A stretch of 64,000 bases of DNA from Meiothermus sp. (GCF_026004055.1 NZ_BPIJ01000001.1:1302001-1366000); one strand, 5' to 3'; numbered from the stretch's first letter, positions 29,178 to 38,973 are shown. Notes: generated from the sequence alone by a model not told the origin. Made by a program: numbers and translations.

Positions 29178-29274
29178 AGGGGTAAGGGAACCGGGTTTAG
29201 GGGACAGGGACGCGGTTTGGGGAGGTTCTTATCACCGCCCATGGCTTTGTGCGTTGTATGCTTTCAGGCGGTAT

Positions 29275-30216
29275 ATGGAACGACCTCTGATGGTTTTTAG
29301 TGGGCAGTCCAACCGACCCCTGGCACAAGAAGTAGCCGAGAACCTAGGGATTCCCTTGGGCAAAAGCACCACCGAGCGCTTCGCCAACGACTGTCTCTTT
29401 GTCCGCTACGAGCAAAGCCTGCGCGAAGGCGATATTTTCATCATCCAGTCGCTCACCCCTCCGGTGCAAGACCACCTGGTAGAGCTTTTAATGATGATTG
29501 ATGCCGCCAAAAGCAGCAGTGCGGCGCGGGTTACGGCGGTGATTCCCTACTATGCCTACGCCCGCAGCGATAAGAAGGATGCCCCTCGCATCTCCATCGC
29601 GGCCCGGCTGGTCGCCGACCTGATTCAGGCCGCAGGCGCCGACCGGGTGCTGACCATGACGCTCCATTCGGCGCAGGTACACGGCTTTTTCAAGGTTCCG
29701 GTAGATCATCTGTCGGCGGAGCCGGTGATTGCCAACTACTTTGCTACCCGGGTAGATAAGCTGGAAAACGCCGTGGTGGTCGCCCCCGATGCGGGGGACA
29801 TAAAACGCGCGAGTTCGCTGGCCCGCCGGCTGGCCTTGCCCATTGCGTTTATTGACAAGCAGCGCCTCTCCGATACCGAGGTGACCTCGAGGGGGCTCGT
29901 AGGCGATGTACGCGGCAAGACGGCTTTGGTGGTGGACGACGAGGTCTCGACCGCCGGCACCCTTGTACAGGCCGCCGAAACGCTCACCCAAAACGGGGCC
30001 CAGGCGGTGTACGCGGCCTTTACCCACGGGGTGTATGTGGGGCCGGCCATCGAGCGCATCGAAAAAGGCCCCATTGTGGAGGTGGCGGCCACCAACACCT
30101 GCCCCTACAACGCCCGGCCCAGCCAGAAAATCAAGCAACTGAGCGTGGGGCCGCTCTTCGCCGAGGCCATCTGGCGGATTCACCGGGGGGAGTCGGTCTC
30201 GAGCCTCTTTACCTAA
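29275..30216 (+). CDS. prs: Ribose-phosphate pyrophosphokinase (PRPP synthetase)
   Basis: 313 aa from ATG 29275 (a TTG at 29254 would add 7). It makes PRPP from ribose 5-phosphate and ATP for purine, pyrimidine, His, Trp and NAD synthesis. Motifs: [42 protein letters not shown], the Mg-ATP loop [18 protein letters not shown], and the PRPP-binding [13 protein letters not shown]. The last codons (SLFT, then TAA) lie inside the first unit of a tandem repeat that continues downstream. Confidence 0.96.
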   Translation: MERPLMVFSGQSNRPLAQEVAENLGIPLGKSTTERFANDCLFVRYEQSLREGDIFIIQSLTPPVQDHLVELLMMIDAAKSSSAARVTAVIPYYAYARSDKKDAPRISIAARLVADLIQAAGADRVLTMTLHSAQVHGFFKVPVDHLSAEPVIANYFATRVDKLENAVVVAPDAGDIKRASSLARRLALPIAFIDKQRLSDTEVTSRGLVGDVRGKTALVVDDEVSTAGTLVQAAETLTQNGAQAVYAAFTHGVYVGPAIERIEKGPIVEVAATNTCPYNARPSQKIKQLSVGPLFAEAIWRIHRGESVSSLFT

Positions 30217-30352
30217 ACTCCCAATGGTTGAGGCTCGCATCTTCGATCTCGAGCCTATTCACCTAACTCCCAATGGTTGAGGCTCGCATCTTCGATCTCG
30301 AGCCTATTCACCTAACTCCCAGTGGTTCAGGCTCGCATCTTCGATCTCGAGC
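30197..30352. repeat. 49-bp tandem repeat starting at the prs stop codon
   Basis: Units begin with CTCCCA(A/G)TGGTT at 30218, 30267 and 30316, period 49 bp. Each contains GGCTCG and CGAGCC in inverse order around CATCTTCGAT, a 6-bp hairpin. The segment TCTCGAGCCT..ACCTAA..CTCCC at the prs 3' end is itself the head of the first unit, so the array appears to have arisen by duplicating the gene's end. Unit 3 has two substitutions. Confidence 0.92.
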
Positions 30353-30380
30353 CCTCTTCAATCCGCAAGCCCAATTCAGG

Positions 30381-31298
30381 CTAACCCGCCTTCTCGGCCT
30401 CGCGGGGCCGGATGGCCTCGGCCACAAAAGCCCAGAGAACGCCCAGCAGCAGCCCCAGCACACCAGCGACGACCGTAAACAGCAAGGGCCTTGGAAAGCT
30501 GGGCCGCAGCGGTTCGGCGGGGGGCACCAGCACCTGCACTAGCAGAGCCTGGCTTACTAGCTGACCGATGGCTCCGGGCTGTTGCAGGAAATCGGTCAGG
30601 GTAGCGATGCGGGCCTCGAGCTGGGCAATCTGCGAGCGCATGCGCGACTCGTCCAGGCTCAGGCTGGTATAGGCCGGGTTGCTCGCACGGGCCGCCTGGG
30701 GATCGGTGCCGCGGGCCTCGAGGCCCGCCGCGATGGTGGCATCGGAAGCAGCCCGATCCGGGGCAATTTTGAGCTGGGCCTGGATGCCCTTCAGGCCATC
30801 CTGGGCAGCCCGCAGGTCGAGTCGGGCCTGGGTTTGGGCCGCCCGCAGGTTGGCCTGGGCCCCCTCGAGCAGGTTGCGCTCGAGGTAGGTGCGGGCGACC
30901 CGCAAAATCCGCTCGGCCCGCTCCCCGGCTTCGGCAGCTGTGCGGCCCTGGGCGGTCAGAAAAAGCAACCCGCGTTTTTCGTCGAAGCGGGCCTTGTAAA
31001 AGCGGGTGGGATCGTCTACCCCGAGCTGGTTGGCCAGCAGCTTGGTTTGTTGCAAATCCACAAACCCCTGGGCCAGCCCGGCCAGCGAGGGCAAGTTGTT
31101 GAGCAGGCCCTGGCTGGACTGGTTAGAAAGCGACAGGCTGACCACCACCTGGCTGGTGTAGGTTTTGGGCCAGAGCAGGCTCAGTGCAAAAATAAGAATA
31201 GCCGCGCCCAGGGGAAGACTGATGATTAGGTTCCGGTGCCGCTTCAGCACGTAGTATAGATCACGCAGGGATAGCTCGTCACTTTGCTCCATACTCAC
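30381..31298 (-). CDS. Polysaccharide chain-length determinant (Wzz family)
   Basis: 305 aa. An N-terminal membrane segment (NLIISLPLGAAILIFALSLLW), a periplasmic domain with long coiled coil (AQANLRAAQTQARLDLRAAQDG) and a C-terminal segment (RPLLFTVVAGVLGLLLGVLWAFVAEAI) with the proline-rich approach LRPSFPRP are the Wzz/PCP layout. These proteins set polymer length together with a Wzy polymerase. No kinase domain is attached. It overlaps the upstream O-antigen ligase-like gene by 4 bp and ends the polysaccharide operon. Base composition is that of the host genome, unlike the genes upstream. Confidence 0.88.
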   Translation of the reverse strand: MSMEQSDELSLRDLYYVLKRHRNLIISLPLGAAILIFALSLLWPKTYTSQVVVSLSLSNQSSQGLLNNLPSLAGLAQGFVDLQQTKLLANQLGVDDPTRFYKARFDEKRGLLFLTAQGRTAAEAGERAERILRVARTYLERNLLEGAQANLRAAQTQARLDLRAAQDGLKGIQAQLKIAPDRAASDATIAAGLEARGTDPQAARASNPAYTSLSLDESRMRSQIAQLEARIATLTDFLQQPGAIGQLVSQALLVQVLVPPAEPLRPSFPRPLLFTVVAGVLGLLLGVLWAFVAEAIRPREAEKAG

Positions 31299-32896
31299 CC
31301 GCGCATTGTATCAGGGGTCGGTCGGAGCCCCCAAGCTATGGCGACCCAGAGCGGGTAGTAGACACCAGCATAAAACCAAGTGTAGTCAAACAAATTCATG
31401 ATTAAGGCCGTGCCAATCACAATTAGAACGGCCCACTGCCTCTTCTGCCATAATATTCGTATTATGACCCCCAAAAGCCCTAGGAATCCAGTCAAACTGA
31501 GTAGGCCCGCCTCAGCCAAGAGATGCAAGAACAGGTTATGGGCATGAGTTGCGGCAGGCTCGAGAGCATCTATAGGGAGATGCTTGAGATAGTAGATCTG
31601 AAACTTTCCTATGCCTATTCCTGTTAGTGGATGATCAAGAAAAGCCTGCCAAGCAACCGCCCAAATTTCTAAGCGGGACTGGTTATTTACATAGTTCAGA
31701 TCAGTCACCGTAGCCAGGCGATCCAACCGGGAGGGCAGCCAAAGGTACAATGCTAAGGCCACAAATACCCCGCTTAATATCAGGAAAACATATCCCCACC
31801 TGGAGCTTAGGCGAGAAAACCAAAGCGGTATTGCCCCCAATAAGCCTAACCATGCCGCTCGACTATCTGAAAGTGCTACAATGCCTAGACCAAATATAAG
31901 CGCTAACAGTCCCAAAATACGACTACTAGCAAGACTGGCAAGCATAACACTTATCACCGCACCAACACCATAGAGATTAGGGTTCTCAGTAAGTCCGCTG
32001 ATACGTTGCTCTACTGCCGGATTTACTTGAGCTAGGCCAGCCCCTAAATTAATCAAAAGCCCCACTACGATGCCTAATGCCATTAGGAAATCGCCGGAAT
32101 GTTTCAATGAAAAGTAGCTCCCAACTAAGACAAGAAAACCAAGCAATCCCGTTCCCAACCACCACACTGCACGCTGCCAATGGCTTTGTTTAGTCTTGCT
32201 AAGACTAATTGTGTATCTTGAAGGTGTCAAACCAATCTCGAGCTGCGCGTAGCCAATATCGATATAGGACCAATTGCCATGCAAGTTATATATATCGATT
32301 GCCCTTAATGTCTTATCCCCGGGCTGGGCCTTGTAACTAGCATATGCTCGCTTAAGACCGTTGGGAAAGGTTTCTATTTTTGCAGGAACTCCGAATTGAC
32401 CCTTCGCAGTAGTAAATAGGAAGTCAAAACTAATCTCATCACCATCATGGCGAAAGTAGAAGCTTTGGGTGTACGTTTCTCCTTCCTTCAGAGGATAGAT
32501 TTGATTTGAAAGAATCTCTGTAAAATGCCGCCCCGTTGGGAGGTGCACTCGAGTAACCCGACGAAACCCATCGGATTGACGGATTCCTGGTGGCCCCGAT
32601 CCGTCCTGATGATTCCACCCACGAAGATCATAAAGGCCATAAGGGGGTATTAGGTTGATAGTCTGGTGTCGTTCATATGTACTTGATGGAAGCGAGGGGG
32701 TCTCTAAATCAATATCGTTTGGACCCATCAATTGAGATCCAGCTCCGAGCAACGCAAGGATCCCGAAGGGCAGGACAAACCACATCCGCTCTTTACGAAA
32801 AACCAAAGCAAAAACGCCCAAAAGCCCCATAATCACAGCAAACCAAGCAGGTTGCACAGGCAAAAGAACGAAAGGTAGAGCCCACCAGTACCTCAT
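31295..32896 (-). CDS. O-antigen ligase/polymerase-like membrane protein
   Basis: 533 aa. It has about ten hydrophobic segments, with a soluble insert of about 180 residues (near 65-250) after the first few. The O-antigen ligase signature is in GIGIGKFQIYYL and THAHNLFLHLLAEAGLLSLTGFLGLLG (about 430-480). Such proteins either polymerise repeat units (Wzy) or transfer the polymer to its acceptor (WaaL). A second protein of this superfamily lies in the same operon, so the pair may divide these tasks; which does what is not visible. It overlaps both neighbours by 4 bp. AT-rich codon use marks it as part of the acquired segment. Confidence 0.85.
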   Translation of the reverse strand: MRYWWALPFVLLPVQPAWFAVIMGLLGVFALVFRKERMWFVLPFGILALLGAGSQLMGPNDIDLETPSLPSSTYERHQTINLIPPYGLYDLRGWNHQDGSGPPGIRQSDGFRRVTRVHLPTGRHFTEILSNQIYPLKEGETYTQSFYFRHDGDEISFDFLFTTAKGQFGVPAKIETFPNGLKRAYASYKAQPGDKTLRAIDIYNLHGNWSYIDIGYAQLEIGLTPSRYTISLSKTKQSHWQRAVWWLGTGLLGFLVLVGSYFSLKHSGDFLMALGIVVGLLINLGAGLAQVNPAVEQRISGLTENPNLYGVGAVISVMLASLASSRILGLLALIFGLGIVALSDSRAAWLGLLGAIPLWFSRLSSRWGYVFLILSGVFVALALYLWLPSRLDRLATVTDLNYVNNQSRLEIWAVAWQAFLDHPLTGIGIGKFQIYYLKHLPIDALEPAATHAHNLFLHLLAEAGLLSLTGFLGLLGVIIRILWQKRQWAVLIVIGTALIMNLFDYTWFYAGVYYPLWVAIAWGLRPTPDTMRG

Positions 32897-33300
32897 AGTT
32901 TAGAAACCCTCTCAACTATTCTCGCCAAGATATAGCGAAAGAAGCTCAGTGCAGGCATATGCAAGCTAAATAGTCTGGATGGCCTGGCAACTAAATAGTC
33001 GGATTGCCCCCACAACTCAGAATGACGCCGAAATTTACTTACCAGACCACTTGGTGTGCAGATGAGGTGTAAGCTAGAGCCAATCTCTAGAAACCTTAGG
33101 ATAATTTTTAATAGAAGTCGCTTTGTCAACTTTTCATGTTCTATCGCCGAATACGACAATAGAACATCTTTATACTTATTTAAGCTCCGCAATGCACAAG
33201 CAAACGCACATAATCCAACTCTAGACTCATAAAAGAAAAAATCAGAAGACGCAAACAAACAATGAGTGCTTGGAGCAAAAGGAGGCCTTAACCCCTGCAT
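32893..33300 (-). CDS. Hypothetical protein, possibly a gene remnant
   Basis: 135 aa, family not recognised. It is basic, with hydrophobic patches (ECYESRVGLCAFACAL-like, FFRYILARIVERV) but no clear domain. It overlaps the O-antigen ligase start by 4 bp and follows a glycosyltransferase by 7 nt, so it lies within the operon. Its C-terminal third is encoded across a pair of inverted repeats (32980-33049) resembling element ends found elsewhere in the window. That suggests insertion of a small element into a formerly longer gene, leaving an open frame. Confidence 0.45.
   Translation of the reverse strand: MQGLRPPFAPSTHCLFASSDFFFYESRVGLCAFACALRSLNKYKDVLLSYSAIEHEKLTKRLLLKIILRFLEIGSSLHLICTPSGLVSKFRRHSELWGQSDYLVARPSRLFSLHMPALSFFRYILARIVERVSKL
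32980..33049. repeat. Small inverted-repeat element with TGGTCTGGTAAC-like ends
   Basis: TGGCCTGGCAACTAAAT (32980-32996) and the complement of 33033-33049 (TGGTCTGGTAAGTAAAT) match at 14 of 17 positions and face each other over a 70-bp element. The right end continues as AATTTCGGC, like the ends of the repeats at 50957 and 58696. Confidence 0.5.
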
Positions 33301-33307
33301 AACTTTC

Positions 33308-34411
33308 TCAACTTACCTTCGTTTTGAGTACTTTTTCGTACACTGCTAAGATCTTATCGAGCATTTGCTCAAGAGTGAAGTGAGCCTCATAGCGCGCACG
33401 CCCCGCCATCCCCATCTGCCTTCGAAGCTGTGGATTGTCTATCAACTGAGCAAGCCTGCTTCTTAAGGCTTGTAAATCTCCTCTAGGAACCAGGAAACCC
33501 GTTTCACCGTCTATCACAGCTTCAGCGACCCCACCCACATTACTTGCAACCACAGGTAACCCAGCCCGCATTGCCTCTAGGATGCTCAACGGGAAGGCTT
33601 CATAATTGGAAGTCAACACGAAAATATGTGCTTGAGCCAAGCGCTCAGCCACATCTGTGCGTGCCCCTACAAAATGAACCCGATTACGTATTCCTAAACG
33701 AATCGCTTGTTCTTCAGCAAAGGATTGCAAAGGCCCGTCCCCAATCAACTCAACTTCCCAAGGCCGTTCCTGCAGACCCGCGAGAGCCTGAAGGAGCAAA
33801 CCATGATTCTTTGGTACGGCGAAGCGAGCTACCATAGACACCAGTGGTATATCCCTCTGCCCAGGGCTGGCTCTGTAAGAGAGGTCTGAAATGCCATTGT
33901 AAACGACCTGCATCTGTCGGGGAGAGGCAACGCGGTAGCGCAAGGCGAGGTTATAGTCGTAGCGGGATACACAAATGATTTGGCAGCCAATCCGTGAAAC
34001 TATACCCTCGGAGAGCACAGCTATAACTTTGCGCCGCCACGATACCCCGTCAGTAAAAGCCCATCCATGAGCGGTAAAGACTACCGGTGTCCCCTCTAGC
34101 CTTGCTGCCAACCTACCTATCATCCCAGCCTTGGAAGAGTGCAGGTGGATCAGCTGTGGTCGCAGTAATCGAATCAGCCTTTGTGCTTCTCTAATAGCTG
34201 CAAAATCTCTTCCAGGATCAAGAGGCTGCACCAGGCTGGGTAGTACATGCACTCCCACACCAATGCGCTGCGATTCATTTGTAAGGAAGCCTTCCTCTCC
34301 TACAGCAACGTGCAACTCAAATTGGTCGCGCAAACTTCGTAGAAGCTCTAGAAGATGTATCTGAGCACCACCGGGCTCAGCGCGGGTAATTATGTATAAC
34401 AGCCTTTTCAT
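33308..34411 (-). CDS. GT4-family glycosyltransferase
   Basis: 367 aa, GT-B fold. N-terminal ITRAEPGGAQIHLLELLRSL is the acceptor-domain glycine loop. The C-terminal nucleotide-sugar domain has ISDLSYRASPGQRD..VSMVARFAVPKNHGLLLQAL and the E-x7-E signature EAFPLSILEAMRAGLPVVAS. It adds one sugar to the lipid-linked repeat unit on the cytoplasmic face. The sugar is not predictable. It is separated by 57 nt with a small hairpin from the next upstream gene. Confidence 0.9.
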   Translation of the reverse strand: MKRLLYIITRAEPGGAQIHLLELLRSLRDQFELHVAVGEEGFLTNESQRIGVGVHVLPSLVQPLDPGRDFAAIREAQRLIRLLRPQLIHLHSSKAGMIGRLAARLEGTPVVFTAHGWAFTDGVSWRRKVIAVLSEGIVSRIGCQIICVSRYDYNLALRYRVASPRQMQVVYNGISDLSYRASPGQRDIPLVSMVARFAVPKNHGLLLQALAGLQERPWEVELIGDGPLQSFAEEQAIRLGIRNRVHFVGARTDVAERLAQAHIFVLTSNYEAFPLSILEAMRAGLPVVASNVGGVAEAVIDGETGFLVPRGDLQALRSRLAQLIDNPQLRRQMGMAGRARYEAHFTLEQMLDKILAVYEKVLKTKVS

Positions 34412-34468
34412 GTTCTCAAACGGTGGTCACTCTAGATCGTTGAAAACGATCTACTCTAAACAAGCCTT

Positions 34469-35572
34469 TTATCGAACGAAGTACATGGACTCGTCTCTTC
34501 TCCCGAGTATTTGTTGGTAGAGGTTTTTGTACTGCTCAACAGTTTGCTTAATGTCAAATTGCATTGCCCTTAGCTGTCCACGGACTGCATATTCCCTACG
34601 AGTTTCCTGGTTAGCTAGAAGCGCAGAGATCTTTTCTGCCAACTCCCGCTCGTTCCCTGGTTCGAATAGCAAGCCTGCATCACCCACCACATCCTTCAAT
34701 CCAGCCACTCGGCTAACCACAACTGGAACTCCAGCCGCCATAGCCTCTAGGGCAGCGATTCCAAAGCCCTCCCAGCGTGACGGCTGAACGTAAACATCGG
34801 CAGTCTTTAATAGCTTAGACACGTCTGTTTGCCTACCTAAGAAATGTACTCGATGGGTAACTCCCAACCGGCTCGCGAGTTCTTTTAGCTGATCCTGCAT
34901 AGAACCTTCACCAATAAGTAATAGGTGGGCATTTTCAAGATAGGATAGGGATTTTATCAAGGTGGACTGATCTTTCTCCTGTTCGAGACGTCCCACTGAA
35001 ACCAATAACGGTCGTTGCAAATTTGGTAACATCTTTATATCAACGGCTTGGGCATTAGCAAAAAAGGAGACCTCAATACCATTGGAAATGGTGTATATTC
35101 TTTTCCCAATCTCCGGTAACCACTCAGACAAAGCTACAGCAGTAGCCTTGCTTATAGTTACCACAGCCCCATATCGCTTATACATCCAACGGTCTAACAC
35201 ACGAAAAAGTACCGTACGCCTACGGTTATAAGTGCTGTGTTCAGTTGTGATTAAGGGAACAGGGGCAAAGCTGGCCGCACAAGCAGTCCAAAGTTGAGCG
35301 GGAAACAAGTGAACATGGATCAAGTTGTACTTGTGGCACAATAGGTGTTTCATTAGCGCTGGTACCTGGAGTGGTGAATATACCGAAGTAATAGGGGAAA
35401 AGTAAAGTCTAATCCCTGAGCGTTTAACCTTTTCCTCTAGTGAACTTCCCGATGCTTTCATCACGTATATCTCAACATCTATGTTTTGCTGGCTAAGCCT
35501 AGGAGCAAGATCTGTGAGCAGAGTTTCAGCTCCAGCCAACTCTAGAGAGTTAATAACGTGCAAAACCTTCAC
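34469..35572 (-). CDS. GT4-family glycosyltransferase
   Basis: 367 aa, GT-B fold: HVINSLELAGAETLLTDLAPRL at the N-terminus, HVHLFPAQLW and TTEHSTYNRRR in the acceptor domain, LLVSVGRLEQEKDQSTLIKSL and the signature EGFGIAALEAMAAGVPVVVS in the donor domain. It probably builds the polysaccharide repeat unit with the other glycosyltransferases of the operon. It overlaps the upstream GT2 gene by 4 bp. Confidence 0.9.
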   Translation of the reverse strand: MKVLHVINSLELAGAETLLTDLAPRLSQQNIDVEIYVMKASGSSLEEKVKRSGIRLYFSPITSVYSPLQVPALMKHLLCHKYNLIHVHLFPAQLWTACAASFAPVPLITTEHSTYNRRRTVLFRVLDRWMYKRYGAVVTISKATAVALSEWLPEIGKRIYTISNGIEVSFFANAQAVDIKMLPNLQRPLLVSVGRLEQEKDQSTLIKSLSYLENAHLLLIGEGSMQDQLKELASRLGVTHRVHFLGRQTDVSKLLKTADVYVQPSRWEGFGIAALEAMAAGVPVVVSRVAGLKDVVGDAGLLFEPGNERELAEKISALLANQETRREYAVRGQLRAMQFDIKQTVEQYKNLYQQILGRRDESMYFVR

Positions 35573-36489
35573 AAAACCCCCTTGCGTCGATAGAGCACAA
35601 AAAGCTTAGGAGCGATCAATCCGGGCATGTAACTAAGTAGCCAAAGCAAGCCCACCATCAGTGTTGGCTTAAACTGCCAGGCTTTTTTGAGATACTTCCG
35701 TGCCTCAACTTTTTCCCGAGCAAGCAAGTAATATGTGGCAGCTCCTAGAAGCTTAGTATGGTAGAGTCTAGGATATCTAAGCAAAAGCACTTCTCCAAAC
35801 TCTTCAAGTGTTTTCTCTTGAAGTCGAGCATACTCAGCGGCACGAGATATTTGGTTTTGTGGCGATGTTAGACGCACTGGAGCATCTTCATGAACTTTTG
35901 TGATTACAGTATTCCAGGTGGGAATTCCATACCGATCGGCAATTTTCCACCACAGCAGGTGCTCGCCACCTATTCGCACTCGAGGATATGCAAAACCAGA
36001 AGAAATATAGTGCGTACGATTTATGATCGGCACAAAATCGCCCACTACATACCCTTTAAGATAGTCTTCTATTGTAAGAATTCTGAATTGATCCGGGATG
36101 CTTCCATTGCTATGGGCAAATTGTATGACGGGAAATATACGGGAGGTTGTAAACAAGCCCTGTAAACCCATCAACTCTTCAATTTTATGCAAAGCCTTGG
36201 GCAATAACTCGTCGTCATCATCCAAAATGACAACCCACTGATTTGACGCCTCGCGGATCCCACGATCGCGAGCGGATCCCGGCCCTTGATTTGACTCTTG
36301 GCGAATGTATTTAATGTCGGGGAAGTTCTCACGTATGACCTCTGCCGTCTTATCCGCGGAAGCATCATCTACAACGATAACCTCAGGGTTTGAGTGCTCC
36401 TGGCTAAGTGCTGACTTTATAGCTCGGCCCACAAGGTGGGCTCGGTTATAGGTTGAGATTACGATTGAGAAGCTTACTCGACTTTGCAC
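35569..36489 (-). CDS. GT2-family glycosyltransferase
   Basis: 306 aa, GT-A fold. FSIVISTYNRAHLVGRAIKSAL, the Asp motif VIVVDDASADKT and the metal-binding VVILDDDDELLP are all intact. The C-terminal part (KYLKKAWQFKPTLMVGLLWLL) looks membrane-associated. The coding sequence starts 44 bp inside the end of the upstream polymerase-like gene, with no later ATG that would keep the catalytic fold, so the overlap is real. Confidence 0.9.
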   Translation of the reverse strand: MQSRVSFSIVISTYNRAHLVGRAIKSALSQEHSNPEVIVVDDASADKTAEVIRENFPDIKYIRQESNQGPGSARDRGIREASNQWVVILDDDDELLPKALHKIEELMGLQGLFTTSRIFPVIQFAHSNGSIPDQFRILTIEDYLKGYVVGDFVPIINRTHYISSGFAYPRVRIGGEHLLWWKIADRYGIPTWNTVITKVHEDAPVRLTSPQNQISRAAEYARLQEKTLEEFGEVLLLRYPRLYHTKLLGAATYYLLAREKVEARKYLKKAWQFKPTLMVGLLWLLSYMPGLIAPKLFVLYRRKGVL

Positions 36490-37714
36490 TTTCTACCTCA
36501 TCCTTACTGAGAGCTTGGGCAAATAAAGCATATGGCAGTATAAAGGTAATCCACTCAGACCACTCTGTGCTTAATGGATGAAATAAACCACTGAACGCGT
36601 AAAAAAAGAGCATAAAAACTACATTGTAGTATAATCCCCGCTCTATAGGATCACCCCTCTGACGCACATGCCTGAAAAAGCTCGGAAACCAGATCAACCA
36701 CCCAAGCACGAGACCAACGTAAGCAATTAAACCCATGATCCCCAAGTCGGCCCATACCTGCAAATAAGCGTTATGGACTACAATCGAACCTTCATTGGTA
36801 TCAACTCGTGTATTGCCTACGCCTATACCCCATAGTGGATTTTGTCGAATTTGCCTTTGGGCCACTTGCAACATTTCATAGCGTGTATGATCAGCTTCCT
36901 CGTAATTTCCCATAAAAATGGCTTCAAAAGTCAGTACTGCCCGTTGGGGCAGTATTTGCTTAAATAACTCCACATTGTTGATGAAACCAAGCATTCCTAG
37001 GATTAGCAATATAGTAACTACACCTATAGCGCCTGCCAACAAACGCTTTCGTCGCTCAAACAAAATAATCCCTGCCGAGAAAACTAATGCCAAAAATAGT
37101 AGAAGAGCTCCTGTGCGAGAACCGTCAAAATAAATAAGTGCTAAAGCTGCCGCCAGTAACAAAGCAAAGTATGTTCTTCGAGGCTTGTGAAGCAAAGTAT
37201 AAACAGCAAAAACAATAACTAGAATACCAACACGCCAAAGGGAGCCGGGATAGTTAAAGAATGTGCCCCACCTGCTATCCCCAGTCATGAGTTGAGCGAA
37301 CACTGAGCTCGTAGCAAACCCAAGAACAAGCAGGACAAAGTTAGAGAAAACAGCCACTGGTATGGCGGAAATACCAAGCTTTGCTAAACGGGAATTTCCA
37401 AGTAACAGAGGAAAGGCACCCAGCAAAATAAAGCTGAGTTTTTCTGACTGAATCAAACCATAGAAAGGGTTTTCAGACGTCAAACTTACTAACAAAACAC
37501 TTGCCACCAAGAACATTGACATTAGTAATGCAAAAAGTTTTATTGGAGCAACCAGTGAGTACTTAAGCCGCACCAATAGCGGCAGGGCGAGAATAAAGAC
37601 CAAAAAAGTAGCGATCCAGTGGATCTGGGGATGTATAGAAACCTTAATATCGGCAGCTAGTAAGATAAATGCCCATAGCCCTACTGCAGTGTAAACGAAT
37701 TTAGAGTATTTCAA
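36446..37714 (-). CDS. O-antigen polymerase/ligase-like membrane protein
   Basis: 422 aa, about ten to twelve hydrophobic segments. The superfamily motif is in NPLWGIGVGNTRVDTNEGSIVVHNAYLQVWADLGIMGLIAYVGLVLGWL (about 290-340). Coming right after the flippase it is the better candidate for the Wzy polymerase of this locus. The downstream copy at 31295-32896 has a larger soluble insert. 4-bp overlap with the flippase gene. Confidence 0.82.
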   Translation of the reverse strand: MKYSKFVYTAVGLWAFILLAADIKVSIHPQIHWIATFLVFILALPLLVRLKYSLVAPIKLFALLMSMFLVASVLLVSLTSENPFYGLIQSEKLSFILLGAFPLLLGNSRLAKLGISAIPVAVFSNFVLLVLGFATSSVFAQLMTGDSRWGTFFNYPGSLWRVGILVIVFAVYTLLHKPRRTYFALLLAAALALIYFDGSRTGALLLFLALVFSAGIILFERRKRLLAGAIGVVTILLILGMLGFINNVELFKQILPQRAVLTFEAIFMGNYEEADHTRYEMLQVAQRQIRQNPLWGIGVGNTRVDTNEGSIVVHNAYLQVWADLGIMGLIAYVGLVLGWLIWFPSFFRHVRQRGDPIERGLYYNVVFMLFFYAFSGLFHPLSTEWSEWITFILPYALFAQALSKDEVESAKSSKLLNRNLNL

Positions 37715-38973
37715 GGTTCCTTCCTCTCATACACTTTTACTAGACGAAGGTAAAAAACCAAACCAGCTAGAATGAGCAGTTCCGTTATCACGACGACCCA
37801 AGACATCCCAACATGCTTGTAGGTAGGAGCAAATAGAACGGCCCCTACAAAGTTTACTACTCCTCCCACTAAAACGACTCTTCCTGCAGCTAGTTCCAAC
37901 TTTCCGGGCAACAACCTCAACATGATGATTGCAGTACTAGCTAGGTTAAAGGGAATTGCTATGGCGAGTGTCTGCAGTATGACTACAGCCGGCTCGTAAC
38001 CAGGCCCCAAGATGAGATTAACTACTGTAGGGGCTATTATGAATATTAGCCCTGCTAGAATACAAGCAGTTAGCGTAACACTCCATATCGCTAATTTATA
38101 GATCTTCTTCCCCTTTTTGTGGTTCAAATCACTCAAGAAGCTTATTCTTGGATATAAAGCTTGTAAAATCGGCGACATTAAGCTTAAAGTCGCCTTATAC
38201 AGCTTTTCCGCTCCACTGTAGTACCCCACTGCTAAAGAATCAGCTAAGAGACCTAGGATAAAAGCATTTACAGAACCATAAAGGCTTTGCAGGCTCTTCA
38301 GTACAAAAAGATTCCATCCCTGATAGATGAGCTCGAGAGAGGAGTTACACGAAAGTTTAACACAACCAACTTCGCGGTATACCCAAAAAAGCGAAATAAA
38401 TGTTGTAAATAACCCAGAGGTAGCTTGCAAGGCTAATGCCTTCCATCCATCATCGGGGTTGTTCACAAGCACAAAAATGCCTATCGTAGAAAGTAGGCGC
38501 AATGTAAATTCTAATACCACAGGTTTCAAAAGGCGTTCTGTACCCTGAAAATACCAAAAGGGGCTAAACCCAAAAGCAATTGCCTGAATCAGGGCCCAAA
38601 GTAAGTACAAAAGGTGTTCTCGCAAAGTCGGAACTAGAACTGCAAAAGGTGCTAATAATAACAACGAGAAGAGCAATAGAAGCAGCTTGGCGCCTAGAAT
38701 GCTTGAGGCCAATCGACCCAATCTCTCTTTATTGCCTCGAAATCTTGCGACCTCTCGTGTTCCCGACAAGTTAAATCCATATTCAAAAATAACAGAAAAC
38801 CATAGTGCAAATGCTTGATAAAAGGCAAGTAGCCCGAAAACATGGGGTCCAAGAACACGAGCCAAATAGGGCAAAGTAACTAAAGGTAATATAAAACCCG
38901 TGAACTGAAGGACATAAAGTCCAGCAGCATTAGCAGCAATCGGATCTTTTAGTAAGCGACTTAAGCGGGTCAA
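37711..38973 (-). CDS. Polysaccharide repeat-unit flippase (Wzx type)
   Basis: 420 aa, twelve or so membrane segments, MATE-like polysaccharide transporter family. The start AANAAGLYVLQFTGFILPLVTLPYLARVLGPHVFGLLAFYQAF is characteristic, as is GYYSGAEKLYKATLSLMSPILQALYPRIS in the middle. It moves undecaprenyl-linked repeat units to the outer face of the inner membrane. It heads the leftward operon that runs through to wzz. Confidence 0.9.
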   Translation of the reverse strand: MTRLSRLLKDPIAANAAGLYVLQFTGFILPLVTLPYLARVLGPHVFGLLAFYQAFALWFSVIFEYGFNLSGTREVARFRGNKERLGRLASSILGAKLLLLLFSLLLLAPFAVLVPTLREHLLYLLWALIQAIAFGFSPFWYFQGTERLLKPVVLEFTLRLLSTIGIFVLVNNPDDGWKALALQATSGLFTTFISLFWVYREVGCVKLSCNSSLELIYQGWNLFVLKSLQSLYGSVNAFILGLLADSLAVGYYSGAEKLYKATLSLMSPILQALYPRISFLSDLNHKKGKKIYKLAIWSVTLTACILAGLIFIIAPTVVNLILGPGYEPAVVILQTLAIAIPFNLASTAIIMLRLLPGKLELAAGRVVLVGGVVNFVGAVLFAPTYKHVGMSWVVVITELLILAGLVFYLRLVKVYERKEP

